Positions 1 through 9,684 are shown, counted from the first letter of the stretch. The stretch is DNA of 64,000 bases from Prolixibacteraceae bacterium (GCA_025355875.1 JANXYV010000186.1:1-64000), one strand, 5' to 3'. Notes: generated by a model from the sequence alone, not told the origin. Numbers and translations are program-made.

Positions 1-220
1 ACCATCAATTTTACCGTATTTGAGCGTTATTTTTGAACCACAATAAAAGCACTTTTTTTATTCATATTTTTGATTTCTCGCAAAGCTATACCAATAAAGG
101 ATTACAGAGGTTTTCACCATTCTTTTTGTCCATTAACCCAGATAAACAAAGATAATGTGTGTGCGATTTCTGTCGGGTAAATAAATTGACCGGCGTTCGA
201 ATTGAATCAAAAACGGGTAT
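1..220. other. Intergenic left edge, nothing recognised
   Basis: AT-rich sequence downstream of the PLP lyase gene, which reads leftwards. I see no gene, RNA or clear terminator hairpin here. The stretch may contain the regulatory region of a gene lying outside the window. Confidence 0.4.
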
Positions 221-1390
221 CTATTTCTGAAATACCTTTTTTATAAGGATCAAAGCTTCCTCCAGTACCGATTTTGGGCAACCAATATTCATGCGCATAA
301 AACCCGAGCCCTGTTTCCCGAACTGAACTCCGCGATTTAAACCCACGCCGCCATCAATGAGTTTCTGTCTGAGCGATTCATCGGTCAGGCCAAAAGCTGA
401 AAAGTCAATCCAGATCAAATAAGTCGCTTCGGGCCGCATCACTTTTACTTCCGGCAAATTCTCCAGAAAGAACTGTTCCAGAAAGGCAAAATTCTCCTGA
501 AGGTATTTCATCAACTGCACAAGCCATTCATCTCCATAGGTATAGGCTGCTTCGAGCGCCACTGTTCCGAAAATATTGCCCATGTGCAAATGGGGCAGGC
601 GCATTTCGCGTTCGTAAGCCACAAAGTGCCGTTTATTGGGGATGACCAGGTAGGAAGTGGTCAATCCGGCAGTATTGAAAGTTTTACTGGGAGCCATGCA
701 GATGACACAGTTTTGAGCAATTTCTTCTGAAATACCTGCCAGTGCGGTATGTTTGAAGCCATCAAAAATCAAGTCGGAATGAATCTCATCGGAAATGATC
801 AGGATATTATTTTCGATGCAAACTTTTGCCAGTTCGGTGAGTTCCTTTTCATTCCAGGCCATTCCGCCGGGATTGTGCGGGTTGCTCAGTAATAAAAGTC
901 TGGTTTTTGGAGTGATTTTCTTTTTCAGATCATCAATATCAAAATAGTAGCGGCCATTTTCAATCCGGAGAGGATTTTCAATCAGTGTTCGTTTGGTTCC
1001 GTTGACTGAGTCGAAAAAAGGGAAATACACCGGAGGTTGAATCATTACGCCGTCACCCGGTTCTGACAAAGCTTCGATGGCTAGAGTGAGACCAGCCACC
1101 ACACCGGGGCTGAACGAAATCCATTCGGGCTTGATTTCCCAGTTGTGGTGACGTTTTACCCAGTTCACAATAGATTGGGTGTAGGATTCGGGTCGAAGAG
1201 TGTATCCGAAAAGTTCGTGTTCTGCACGTTTCCGAATAGCTTCGACAATGAAATCAGGTGTTTTAAAATCCATATCTGCAACCCAGAGTGGCAGCACATC
1301 TGCATTTCCAAAAAAGGATTTTCGCCCGGCATACTTAACGGTGCTGGTCGTGCTGCGATCGATAATTTCGTCAAAATTGTAAGTCTTCAT
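221..1390 (-). CDS. MalY/PatB-type PLP-dependent C-S lyase (cystathionine beta-lyase family)
   Basis: A fold-type I aminotransferase-like enzyme of 389 residues, typical for the MalY/PatB family, which cleaves cystathionine or cysteine conjugates to a thiol, pyruvate and ammonia in the cytoplasm. Visible motifs are the early VADMDF segment (residues 37-42), SNPHNPGG (169-176), the cofactor-ring aspartate in DEIHSDL (D201) and the PLP lysine in the SKTFN motif (K236). I start at the ATG at 1390 (MKTYNFDE), because the upstream in-frame start is only a TTG and adds ten non-conserved residues. It lies 47 bp downstream of comB on the same strand and could be co-transcribed with it. The exact substrate cannot be read from sequence. 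Confidence 0.88.
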   Translation of the reverse strand: MKTYNFDEIIDRSTTSTVKYAGRKSFFGNADVLPLWVADMDFKTPDFIVEAIRKRAEHELFGYTLRPESYTQSIVNWVKRHHNWEIKPEWISFSPGVVAGLTLAIEALSEPGDGVMIQPPVYFPFFDSVNGTKRTLIENPLRIENGRYYFDIDDLKKKITPKTRLLLLSNPHNPGGMAWNEKELTELAKVCIENNILIISDEIHSDLIFDGFKHTALAGISEEIAQNCVICMAPSKTFNTAGLTTSYLVIPNKRHFVAYEREMRLPHLHMGNIFGTVALEAAYTYGDEWLVQLMKYLQENFAFLEQFFLENLPEVKVMRPEATYLIWIDFSAFGLTDESLRQKLIDGGVGLNRGVQFGKQGSGFMRMNIGCPKSVLEEALILIKKVFQK

Positions 1391-1437
1391 TCTGTCTTTT
1401 CGGGTTTTGATATGGTACAACTAACATCAATACGTTC

Positions 1438-2127
1438 TCAGGGTTCAATTTTTCGCAGAAAGTTCAGTCCATTTTCCTGTTCAACCTTCAATACGAAATT
1501 GAAACGGTTGAGGGAAAGACAGAGGTCAAAATCGGCTTCCGGCGCCCAATCCTGCTTTTCCGGCGAAAAAAACCGCGCTCCATCGCCCTTTCTGATTTGT
1601 TCGACCATGGCCGGAAAGTCGTTTGAAATTCCTTCCAGTTCATTTTTCAGCCAAACTGCCAAAAGCGTGTCTTCGTCGGTTGGATACTGGCAGCTATACC
1701 CCATGCAAACCAGCGAAACAATGGCAGGGTTTTGTTTGCGAATATATTTTACGATGGCCGAAGCATTCACAAAACTTCCGGTGAGAATTTCATCCGCACC
1801 GGTGGAATTGGCTATTCCTTGCGTTCCCGAACTGGTGGTATGGACCATTGTCTTGCCACAAAGTTCGGCTCCCAACAATTGCGAAGGAGAATTTCCGAAA
1901 TCAAAACCTTCAGGTTTTTGTTCATTTCGTTCGCCAACCAGCAGGTATTCGGGATGCAATTTCTTGAGATGGTAAGCCATTTCGAGGTCGCCAACCGGAT
2001 AGATCCGCTGAATTCCGTTTCCAAAAGCATAACAGGCGGTCGAGAAAGCCCGGAATACGTCAATAATCACGGTCAATCCCTGAGCTTCCTGTGCTCCTTC
2101 CAGTAATTGCAGAATATTTATTTGCAT
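1438..2127 (-). CDS. comB: 2-phosphosulfolactate phosphatase family protein
   Basis: This 229-residue protein belongs to the ComB family, Mg-dependent phosphatases that hydrolyse 2-phospho-3-sulfolactate to sulfolactate. Family signatures are the DVFRAFSTA segment (D23, R26) and the GERN...GFDFGNSP block (residues 65-81), followed by the TTSSGTQG loop. ComB is known from coenzyme M synthesis and from bacterial sulfolactate formation. No other sulfonate gene is in the window, so the pathway is open. The C-terminus is of ordinary length and the gene looks intact. The start is an ATG with no in-frame alternative nearby that would fit better. Confidence 0.85.
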   Translation of the reverse strand: MQINILQLLEGAQEAQGLTVIIDVFRAFSTACYAFGNGIQRIYPVGDLEMAYHLKKLHPEYLLVGERNEQKPEGFDFGNSPSQLLGAELCGKTMVHTTSSGTQGIANSTGADEILTGSFVNASAIVKYIRKQNPAIVSLVCMGYSCQYPTDEDTLLAVWLKNELEGISNDFPAMVEQIRKGDGARFFSPEKQDWAPEADFDLCLSLNRFNFVLKVEQENGLNFLRKIEP

Positions 2128-2295
2128 GAGATCGCTTGATTGGTTGATTAATACAGCTAGTTGAAAGTAATTGTTTACAATGAGTTAACACTGCTTCCTT
2201 CTGTTAACACAAGGGTAAAACAATCGTAATGTGTGCTGCACAACATGTTTTTCAATTCCTTGTTATAATTGCATCATTCATTAAAATACGAAAAC

Positions 2296-2895
2296 ATGAA
2301 AACAATTCTTTCAATTTCAAAAGTAACAATGTTGTTTGCATTTGTAGCATTTGCTAACACATTAATGGCATCAGGAAACTTAAAAGTTAACATCCATCCT
2401 CTCGAATCTGAAAAAGCAATTATCGCAATTTCAAATGCTGAAGAAAGCAATTTTCAGATCAGTATTTTAAATGATCAGGGAGAAGTAGTTTATTACAAGG
2501 AAACTACAGATGGAAATATGGACTATCGTAGAGTGTTCGATTTTTCGAATCTCGAAAATGGTGATTACAAATTGTCAGTTACCGTCGATAAGGCCACTAC
2601 CGAACGTTCATTCAATATGAAAAATAAGAATATTTCGGTAGGAAAAGAGAAGAACATGATTGAGCCTTACTTCGCATTCAAAGATGGTATTCTGAAGATT
2701 TCATTCCTGAACTTTTCGGAAGCAGATGTGAAGTTGAATTTATTCGACAAAAATGATTTGGTTTATGAAAAGGAGCTAGGTTCCAGGTTTGATGTCAATG
2801 GTGGATTTGACCTTTCCAGATTGGAAAAGGGAACTTATTCGGTAATACTTTCAGCAGATGACAAAGCTTATTCATATCATTTGAATGTTGAATAA
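2296..2895 (+). CDS. Small secreted protein with two similar beta-rich repeats
   Basis: The 199-residue product starts with a clear Sec signal peptide (MKTILSISKV then a hydrophobic stretch ending near ALMASG). The mature part appears to be two related units of about 60-70 residues. Each ends in a similar phrase: FDFSNLENGDYKLSV in the first and FDLSRLEKGTYSVIL in the second, which points to duplicated beta-sandwich modules like those in DUF3244-type Bacteroidota proteins. I chose the ATG at 2296 because it begins the signal peptide; the track-like upstream start at 2269 would put nine polar residues in front. No enzyme motif is seen. It is monocistronic, followed by a strong terminator. Confidence 0.75.
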   Translation: MKTILSISKVTMLFAFVAFANTLMASGNLKVNIHPLESEKAIIAISNAEESNFQISILNDQGEVVYYKETTDGNMDYRRVFDFSNLENGDYKLSVTVDKATTERSFNMKNKNISVGKEKNMIEPYFAFKDGILKISFLNFSEADVKLNLFDKNDLVYEKELGSRFDVNGGFDLSRLEKGTYSVILSADDKAYSYHLNVE

Positions 2896-2919
2896 TCCTT
2901 TCACATTCTGCCTTATTTG

Positions 2920-2952
2920 AAAATGCGACTTCCAACGGGAGTCGCATTTTTT
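2920..2952 (+). terminator. Rho-independent terminator
   Basis: An 11-bp stem (AAAATGCGACT paired with AGTCGCATTTT) with a 9-nt loop is followed by a T-run. It lies 25 bp after the stop of the secreted-protein gene. Confidence 0.85.
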
Positions 2953-3013
2953 ATTTACGGTTTTCCAACATCGGAAGATCAGGTCAACGGTGGTTGATTT
3001 GACTTTCAGCCGA

Positions 3014-3046
3014 TTTGTGATCAGAGTCAAATAAAGATTAAATTTG
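3014..3046 (+). promoter_or_regulatory. Bacteroidota-type promoter of the U32 gene
   Basis: TTTG at 3014-3017 and TAAATTTG at 3039-3046 are separated by 21 bp. Both match the sigma-ABfr consensus (TTTG, TAnnTTTG) perfectly. The -7 element ends 19 bp before the start codon. Confidence 0.7.
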
Positions 3047-3065
3047 CATCGCATAAATTTCAGGA

Positions 3066-4325
3066 ATGATGAGAAGAAATGAGGTTGAGATTATGGCTCC
3101 GGTGGGTTCCTACGAATCACTGATGGCTGCCATCCAGGCTGGCGCCGGGTCGGTCTATTTTGGGGTGGAGCAACTCAATATGCGCGCCCGTTCGTCGAAC
3201 AATTTTACCCTCGACGATTTAAAGAAAATTGCCGGGATAGCCCATTCCAAAGGAGTTAAAACTTATCTTACAGTGAATGTGGTGGTTTTCGATACCGAAC
3301 TCGATCAGCTTCATGCCATTATTGATGCAGCAAAGCAAGCCGGTATTTCAGCGATCATTGCATCCGATATTTCAGCGATCATGTATGCCAGGCAAATTGG
3401 GGTGGAGGTTCATATTTCGACTCAGTTGAATATCACGAACATCGAAGCAGTCCGCTTTTACGCCCAGTTTGCCGATGTGGTGGTGCTGGCCCGCGAAATG
3501 AACATTGGCAGGGTCTGGGAAATCTCCAAACAAATCAGGGAACAAAACATTACCGGACCTTCAGGAGAACTGGTGCGTCTTGAAATGTTTGTGCATGGAG
3601 CACTTTGCATGGCCGTTTCAGGGAAATGCTACCTAAGCTTGAATGAGATGAATTCCTCGGCTAACCGAGGTAGTTGCATGCAGTCGTGTCGTCGCGCTTA
3701 CATTGTAACTGATAAAGAAACGGGTGCAGAATTGGAAATTGACAACGAATATATTATGTCGCCAAAAGATTTGAAGACGATCCATTTTCTGAATAAAATA
3801 CTTGATTCCGGAGTTTCAGTTCTGAAAATTGAAGGACGGGCCCGGTCACCTGAATATGTTTACACCGTGGTTGAATGCTATCGCGAGGGGGTGGATGCCT
3901 ATTTTGAAGATAGTTTCACTGAAGAAAAAGTATCCGACTGGGATCTCAGGCTTGCCTCTGTTTTCAACCGTGGTTTCTGGAATGGATATTATCTCGGACA
4001 ACGTTTGGGCGAATGGAGCAAAAACTACGGTTCATTGGCTTCGCACCGGAAAGTATATGTCGGTAAGGGAATTAACTACTTTTCAAACCTGAAGGTAGCT
4101 GAATTCAAACTGGAAACCGGACCCTTAAAAGTGGGTGACGAAATATATATCACCGGTCCGACTACGGGGCTGGTAAAAACCATTGTGAAAGAAATTCAGC
4201 TTGATAAACAGTCGGTTGCGGAAGCACAAAAAGGCTCGTACATCTCAATTCCAATTGAAACCAAAATCAGGAAATCGGATAAACTCTATAAAATTGTGGA
4301 GGCTTCGGAAGTGAAACAACAATAA
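3066..4325 (+). CDS. Peptidase U32 family protein, TrhP/YegQ-like tRNA hydroxylation factor
   Basis: A 419-residue U32 protein. The PROSITE-type U32 signature is seen as EMFVHGALC...GKCYLS with cysteines at 181 and 188, joined by C204 and C208 in GSCMQSC. In the YegQ/TrhP group these four cysteines hold an Fe-S cluster needed for prephenate-dependent 5-hydroxylation of the wobble uridine of tRNA (family knowledge). The N-terminal APVGSYESLMAAIQAGA and VYFG motifs are also conserved. The length fits the single-U32-domain TrhP type with a C-terminal beta-barrel rather than the longer RlhA type. Two consecutive ATGs are possible starts (3066 and 3069). It has its own promoter and no close neighbour on the strand. 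Confidence 0.85.
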   Translation: MMRRNEVEIMAPVGSYESLMAAIQAGAGSVYFGVEQLNMRARSSNNFTLDDLKKIAGIAHSKGVKTYLTVNVVVFDTELDQLHAIIDAAKQAGISAIIASDISAIMYARQIGVEVHISTQLNITNIEAVRFYAQFADVVVLAREMNIGRVWEISKQIREQNITGPSGELVRLEMFVHGALCMAVSGKCYLSLNEMNSSANRGSCMQSCRRAYIVTDKETGAELEIDNEYIMSPKDLKTIHFLNKILDSGVSVLKIEGRARSPEYVYTVVECYREGVDAYFEDSFTEEKVSDWDLRLASVFNRGFWNGYYLGQRLGEWSKNYGSLASHRKVYVGKGINYFSNLKVAEFKLETGPLKVGDEIYITGPTTGLVKTIVKEIQLDKQSVAEAQKGSYISIPIETKIRKSDKLYKIVEASEVKQQ

Positions 4326-4451
4326 GCCGGCAAAAAGTAAAAGGTAAAAAGAAAAAAGTCATTCCGGAAGTAGAAAATCTTATTAACAATTGCAATCGAT
4401 TCACGAAAGATCCCGCCAATCTTCTTATTTTTGAGACAAATATTACCTTTT

Positions 4452-7217
4452 ATGCGAAAATTTCTTGTTATTTCCGGAGTTTTAATTCTGGTTGCTGCAG
4501 CAGCCTATCTGGGCCTGAAATACTTCCCGATTCATAAGGAAAAACCTGTAATCCAGACTTTTTCGACCAAGCAAAATCCAGCTTTCAAGGCTGTGCCGCA
4601 AAAAAGTCCTTTGGTTATTGAGGTGAAAAATCAGGAAGGTTTTTTCAATGCCCTCAAAGGAGGGGATCCAAGTTTTGCTGAATTGAGGGGAATTGCTGAA
4701 TTTGAAGGACTTTTTTCAACCATCAGCAAGTTCAGGGATTTTATCAGCAGCCGATCTGGAATGCGGAACCTGTTAAATGGTAAATCCATCATTATTTCGG
4801 TCAATCCAACCGGAAAAAACCAGTTTACCAATCTCTTCCTGGTTCAGCTTAACGACAAAAAAGAATCAGGCTCCGCTCCTGAAGTTGTTTCGAACGAATT
4901 GGGCGCAGCCTATACAATTACCCGGAAAACATACGAAAACACGCTAATCTACAGCGCAAAATCAGCCGATTTAAATTTGTATTTTGCATGTACCGATGAT
5001 ATTTTTATGGTCAGCGAAGATTTTATTTTAATTGAGGCGGCCATCCGGCATTCAATGTCACAAAATCTGCTGAGCAATCCGGAATTTACAGAAGTATATA
5101 AAACTATTGAGGAGAACTCATTGGCCAACATCTTTATTAATCACCAGACTATCCACCAGGTTTTGACCGGTTTGGTTTCTCCGGAGGTCAGGAAAAACAT
5201 CAGCCAGATTGCTTCATTCTCAGACTGGTCGGCACTCGACCTTTCGGTAAAATCATCGTCCATTGAGTTGAACGGTTATAGTGTGACACGTGATTCCAGT
5301 GACAACTACCTCAATATTTTCAGAAGCCAGGACGCCCCAAAACTGACGATTGAAAAGGCAATACCCGCGAACGCTTCCTATTTTGTGGCTCTGAACCTGA
5401 AGAATTCCAGCACATTTCTTGATCACTACGAAACCTATATCAAGGCCAATGGCAATTTCTATTCACGCGAAATGAGCCTGATCGAATTTCAGAAGAAAAC
5501 TGGAACCAACGCGGTGAAGTTTATCAAAGAGCTTGGAGGAAATCAGTTTGCCGGAGTTTATACCACTATCAATAAATCGAATGCCACACAAAATCGCTTT
5601 TTTGTAACCGACCTGATCAACGCATCCGAAACAAAGGAAAAACTGGGCAAAGCGATTGCTGAATATACTTCCGGTATTGATCAGGGGCATGTTCAGTATG
5701 TGGCTGATTCGAAGAACAAGTTCGACATTTATCGTTTGCCGCTTGGCAATATGGCCGAATCACTTTTTGGCAGGGTTTTCTCGGGCATCGATGGCGAGTA
5801 TGTGGTTCTTTACAAAAAATACCTGATTTGGGGCGATAACCTTCCAGGGCTGAAAAATTACCTTCAAAGTCTGGCTTCCGAAAAAACAATGGCCAACGAT
5901 TCGGTATACAAGGCATATTCGCTTGGTGGGCTGGCCTATCCAAACTTATCGATCTATGCGAAAGTTCCCAGAGTATTCCGGTTAAAAGATGCGCTCTTAA
6001 AACCGGAAGTAGCTGCCATGCTTTCGAAAGATGAGGATCATATCCGCAAATTCAGTATGTTTTCCTGGCAGTTTTCGGTTTCCGGCAGCATGATTAAAAA
6101 TCAGATCAGGCTGAAATATGACCCAAACGTAAAAGAAGAGCCGCAAGCCGTCTGGCAGTTGAAACTGGAAGCGCCCCTGACCCAGAAACCAAAACTGGTA
6201 TTGAACCATAAAGATTTGCCAAACCGCGAAGTGATTGTGTGCGACAAAAAGAATAATGTTTACCTGATCAACAAAGACGGACTGATCCTTTGGACCATGA
6301 ACATTCCGGGAGAAATTGTTTCTGAAATCCATCAGATCGACCTTTTTCAAAACAACAAGTTCCAGTATGTTTTCAACACCCGGACACAACTTTATGTGAT
6401 CGACCGAATGGGCAACAAAGTCGGAAAATTCCCGGTAACACTCAAATCGATGGCGTCCAATGGCGTTTCGGTGGTTGATTATGGAAAGAATAAAGAGTTT
6501 CGGTTCTTTATTGCAGGCGAAGACAAAAAAGTGTATGCGTTTGATCGTTGGGGCAAGTTAGTTCCAAACTGGAATTTTGCAGCTTCGGAAAGCCCGATAA
6601 ACAGTCAGGGTGAACGTTATGAAATCAATGGTAAAGATTACCTGGTCTTCAGCAACAAACAAAACACGTATTTTCTTGATCGCCAGGGCAAGAAATGTGA
6701 TATCGGCAACGAATCGTTCGAACATTCAGGTAATCCAACTTATTTCTTTGGTGGTGGAAATCCAAAGTTAATTTCGACTGATCCGGCAGGGAAAATTCAT
6801 ATTCAGAATTTCACCGGACAGGCCGAAGTGAAGGAATTTGGCAAGTTTGGTGCAGCTCATCGTTTTACTGGGGCTGATCTGGATGGGAATGGTTCTCAGG
6901 AATATCTTTTCTCTGAAGGAAAGAAACTCACGGCATTTGCTTCGGACGGCAAAAAGCTCTTTGAACGCTTCTTCCCTGATGTAATTACTGAAACTCCAGT
7001 TGTGTGCTCTTTTGGTGCCGGGATCAACAAAATCGGGGTCATTGTCGGCGGAATAAACAAAGTTTTTCTGCTGAACAAGGATGGCTCAATCATGCAGGGC
7101 TTTCCGCTGGATGGAAACAGTAATTTCATTCTTCAGAAATTTAATGATGCCTCTAGCTGGTATAATCTGATTGTTGGCAGCGAAGGGAATACCCTTGTGA
7201 ACTACCGGATCGAATAG
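4452..7217 (+). CDS. Large membrane-anchored or secreted protein with C-terminal propeller-like repeats
   Basis: The 921-residue product begins with a hydrophobic signal/anchor (residues 3-24) and is otherwise hydrophilic, so it is probably exported and inner-membrane anchored or periplasmic. The N-terminal two thirds resemble the DUF3352-type proteins of Bacteroidota, but I recognise no catalytic motif. From about residue 590 there are repeated strands of the kind found in PQQ/FG-GAP propellers: VYLINKDGLILW, LYVIDRMGNKVG, VYAFDRWGKLVP, TYFLDRQGKK and VFLLNKDGSIM, plus an ADLDGNGSQEY calcium-loop-like element. Start is the ATG at 4452 in front of the anchor. It is a single gene closed by a terminator. 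Function unknown. Confidence 0.8.
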   Translation: MRKFLVISGVLILVAAAAYLGLKYFPIHKEKPVIQTFSTKQNPAFKAVPQKSPLVIEVKNQEGFFNALKGGDPSFAELRGIAEFEGLFSTISKFRDFISSRSGMRNLLNGKSIIISVNPTGKNQFTNLFLVQLNDKKESGSAPEVVSNELGAAYTITRKTYENTLIYSAKSADLNLYFACTDDIFMVSEDFILIEAAIRHSMSQNLLSNPEFTEVYKTIEENSLANIFINHQTIHQVLTGLVSPEVRKNISQIASFSDWSALDLSVKSSSIELNGYSVTRDSSDNYLNIFRSQDAPKLTIEKAIPANASYFVALNLKNSSTFLDHYETYIKANGNFYSREMSLIEFQKKTGTNAVKFIKELGGNQFAGVYTTINKSNATQNRFFVTDLINASETKEKLGKAIAEYTSGIDQGHVQYVADSKNKFDIYRLPLGNMAESLFGRVFSGIDGEYVVLYKKYLIWGDNLPGLKNYLQSLASEKTMANDSVYKAYSLGGLAYPNLSIYAKVPRVFRLKDALLKPEVAAMLSKDEDHIRKFSMFSWQFSVSGSMIKNQIRLKYDPNVKEEPQAVWQLKLEAPLTQKPKLVLNHKDLPNREVIVCDKKNNVYLINKDGLILWTMNIPGEIVSEIHQIDLFQNNKFQYVFNTRTQLYVIDRMGNKVGKFPVTLKSMASNGVSVVDYGKNKEFRFFIAGEDKKVYAFDRWGKLVPNWNFAASESPINSQGERYEINGKDYLVFSNKQNTYFLDRQGKKCDIGNESFEHSGNPTYFFGGGNPKLISTDPAGKIHIQNFTGQAEVKEFGKFGAAHRFTGADLDGNGSQEYLFSEGKKLTAFASDGKKLFERFFPDVITETPVVCSFGAGINKIGVIVGGINKVFLLNKDGSIMQGFPLDGNSNFILQKFNDASSWYNLIVGSEGNTLVNYRIE

Positions 7218-7239
7218 GAATATTCTTCAAATAAAACAG

Positions 7240-7272
7240 AAATCCCGGGCTCTGAACCCGGGATTTCTTATT
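7240..7272. terminator. Bidirectional rho-independent terminator
   Basis: A perfect 10-bp stem (AAATCCCGGG / CCCGGGATTT) with a 7-nt loop and T-rich flanks lies between two convergent genes, so it can serve both strands. Confidence 0.85.
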
Positions 7273-7307
7273 TTTTACTGAAAACTGTGACTGCGAATTA
7301 TCCCAAA

Positions 7308-8219
7308 TCACGCTTTCTCCCATTGTTCATTCATCAGCTTCACTGCGGCTGGCAAAGTTACTTTTGGGTCGCCAACCGAGCCACATTCAAAACTGACGTA
7401 ATCCTGATAGTTGATTTCCTTCAGTCCGCGGAACCCGTTGACGTAATTATCGGCTTCACCATCTTCTCCGGGCATTTTGCGTCGTTTCCGGCTGGCAATG
7501 TGAACGTGGTGCAGGTAATCGCTGGCTGCCAAAAATGCTGCACGATCGTTGGTTTCTTCCCAGGTCATGTGCCAGAAATCGCCCATCACAGCTGCTCCTT
7601 CGCTTTTAGTATCCCGGACAATCGATGCTCCATCAGCTATCTGACGACAGAAATAGCATTCCTGGCGGTTCAGTGGTTCGAGTAGGATTCGGGTTTTATT
7701 CTGAAGGGCAAAATCGCCCAGCTCTTTCATTTGACCAAGCAAAAGTTCGCGTGCTTCCTTATCGGGAAGAGACTTTTGATTGTTGAAAGCTGGTACGAAA
7801 ATCACTCCTGTTGAGCCCAATTCTCCGGCCGCGCCGATAATCACCTTCATCGAATCCATACATTTTTTCTGAATAGCCGGATCGTCCGCAATCAGCCAGC
7901 CCTCAAAACCGGCACAGATCGCGCTGACTTTCAGCTTGCGGTTTTGCAGAATCTTTTGGATTTCGGCAACTCTTTTTTCAAGTCCACCGCCCCAAAACTC
8001 AATGCCTACAATTCCAAGTGATTCAATGAAATCGAGCTTCTCGTTCAGCTCCTTGCCGGGAGCAACGCCTTCCTGACACGAAATCTTCAGGATCGGTGAA
8101 TCCGATTTCATCAATCCCATTCCAGGATTGCTTTTGAACGAGGAAAAGATACCCCCGGCAGCAGTCAGTGCGGCACCTGAAACGGCAGTTCCTAAAAATG
8201 ATCTTCTGTTAAGAGTCAT
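7308..8219 (-). CDS. Tat-exported TIM-barrel sugar isomerase/epimerase family protein
   Basis: A 303-residue AP-endonuclease-2/xylose-isomerase-like TIM-barrel protein. The N-terminus carries a twin-arginine signal (NRRSFLG, then a hydrophobic stretch to about residue 28), so it should fold in the cytoplasm and act in the periplasm. The barrel shows family features such as GIEFWGGGLEKRV near the start, an acid and histidines in the second half (LLEPLNRQE, GDFWHMTWEE, LHHVHIA) that would form the metal site, and a FECG segment near the C-terminus. It follows the Gfo/Idh gene with only 3 bp between them. Such pairs are known in Bacteroidota pathways that handle 3-keto-sugars, so a role as 3-keto-glycoside hydrolase/epimerase is plausible but inferred. 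Confidence 0.82.
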   Translation of the reverse strand: MTLNRRSFLGTAVSGAALTAAGGIFSSFKSNPGMGLMKSDSPILKISCQEGVAPGKELNEKLDFIESLGIVGIEFWGGGLEKRVAEIQKILQNRKLKVSAICAGFEGWLIADDPAIQKKCMDSMKVIIGAAGELGSTGVIFVPAFNNQKSLPDKEARELLLGQMKELGDFALQNKTRILLEPLNRQECYFCRQIADGASIVRDTKSEGAAVMGDFWHMTWEETNDRAAFLAASDYLHHVHIASRKRRKMPGEDGEADNYVNGFRGLKEINYQDYVSFECGSVGDPKVTLPAAVKLMNEQWEKA

Positions 8220-8222
8220 ACC

Positions 8223-9650
8223 TTATCGTGTTTGGTTTCCCTGCGGTGTTCCTGCAATGTGAATAAATTCGGGCAGTTTAAATTCTTTTCCTGCACCGTA
8301 CCCGATTTGGGCGGCAGCCATATTTTTGGTCATGTCAATATCTTTCGGGAAAAAATCGAGCGGAGAAGCAGTCATTTCATCCCATGTGATTTTCTTTCCG
8401 GTGTAAGCCGATTCGCGCCCCATGATGGCAGCCATGTTGGCAACAGCCGTTTCGGATGCCTGTTCAATCGGTTTTCCGGCGCGGATATGGTTAATCCAGT
8501 TCACGTGTTCCAAGGTATATGGATCGGTTTGCTTGAATTTGGCTTTTTCGGCCTCGTAGTCGTATTTCCATATTTCATTGCCTTTCAGGTCTTTGATAAT
8601 GTGTGCGTCGGAAGTCGTAGACCATGAACCTTTGGTGCCCTGGATAAATTCCCATACGCCACCTTCCGTTCCGTTGATCTGGCGACAGGTGCTGTGCATG
8701 TGAATACCGTTTTCCATTTCGAAATCAACGCTGAAATTGTCGAACTGGTTACCGGTAACGCGGCGCTGACGCGAGCCGAATCCAAGCGCGGATTTTGGTT
8801 TTAGTCCTGAAAACCAAGTGAATACATCCAGATTGTGAACGTGCTGTTCAACAATATGATCGCCCGAAAGCCATCCCCAGTTTACCCAGTCGCGGATCAT
8901 CCATTCAAGATCCGACCATTTAGGGTTGCGATCCTTGTACCAGAGCATACCGCCACACCAATACATGGTTCCTCCGGTTATTTCGCCGATAGCCCCGTTC
9001 ATGATTTGTTGGTACGAAGCTACATAATCGCGCTTATGGTGGCGTTGTGTGCCGGTTACCACGCAAAGACCTTTTGCCTGGGCTTGTCTGGCTGTAGCCA
9101 CGATGGTGCGGTAACCTACCGGATCAACGCAAATCGGTTTTTCGAGGAAGCAATGTTTGCCTTTTTCCACCGCATACTTGAAAATTTCGGCGCGGAAATT
9201 GGGTGGAGTAGCGGTAATAATCACATCCACATCGCTGTCTATAACTTTTTGATAGGCATCGAGCCCTACAAATTTTTTGTCAGCAGCAATGTCAATATTT
9301 TTCTCTTTTTTCAGGTTTGCAGCTAATTCTTCCAGACGGTCGGCGAAAGTATCGCCTAAAGCCACAATAGTAACATTATCGGCCGCGTTGAGGAAATTAA
9401 TCGCTGCGCCAGAGCCTCGCCCGCCACAGCCAATTACGCCGGCTTTCAGCGGTTTGCCTTCTGTAGCCTTATCAACCAGGTTGGGTAGGTAATAAGAGCC
9501 TGGCTCTTTCAAAGGTTGTATTTTTGGAGTACTGCTGCATGATGCCAACGCTGCAACACTTCCTGCAACACTTCCTGTACCAATTGCGCCCAATGCCCCG
9601 GCCAAAGCCGAGCTTTTTAAGAATGAACGTCTGTCAACACCTTTTTTCAT
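8223..9650 (-). CDS. Tat-exported Gfo/Idh/MocA family oxidoreductase
   Basis: A 475-residue NAD-binding sugar oxidoreductase-family protein. The N-terminus has a twin-arginine motif (DRRSFLK) and ends in LASC, so the mature protein may be a lipoprotein. The Rossmann dinucleotide motif is AGVIGCGGRGSGAA, and the conserved EKP motif occurs in CFLEKPICVD. The middle holds the WSDLEWMIRDWVNWGWLSGDHIVEQHVHNLDV block seen in exported members of this family, here cited only as a region (roughly residues 235-270). The length exceeds cytoplasmic Gfo/Idh enzymes because of signal and C-terminal extension. It is the middle gene of a three-gene minus-strand cluster, 34 bp after the cytochrome gene. Tightly bound NAD and sugar oxidation or GH109-like chemistry are possible. 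Confidence 0.87.
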   Translation of the reverse strand: MKKGVDRRSFLKSSALAGALGAIGTGSVAGSVAALASCSSTPKIQPLKEPGSYYLPNLVDKATEGKPLKAGVIGCGGRGSGAAINFLNAADNVTIVALGDTFADRLEELAANLKKEKNIDIAADKKFVGLDAYQKVIDSDVDVIITATPPNFRAEIFKYAVEKGKHCFLEKPICVDPVGYRTIVATARQAQAKGLCVVTGTQRHHKRDYVASYQQIMNGAIGEITGGTMYWCGGMLWYKDRNPKWSDLEWMIRDWVNWGWLSGDHIVEQHVHNLDVFTWFSGLKPKSALGFGSRQRRVTGNQFDNFSVDFEMENGIHMHSTCRQINGTEGGVWEFIQGTKGSWSTTSDAHIIKDLKGNEIWKYDYEAEKAKFKQTDPYTLEHVNWINHIRAGKPIEQASETAVANMAAIMGRESAYTGKKITWDEMTASPLDFFPKDIDMTKNMAAAQIGYGAGKEFKLPEFIHIAGTPQGNQTR

Positions 9651-9684
9651 AACGCATAAATTTTAAATGTGGATAGTCAGTTAT

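Noticed and set aside
1145-1975. 276-codon open frame antisense to the lyase and comB genes
   Set aside because: It spans the junction of two well-supported genes and encodes a low-complexity product rich in Ser/Phe/Cys.
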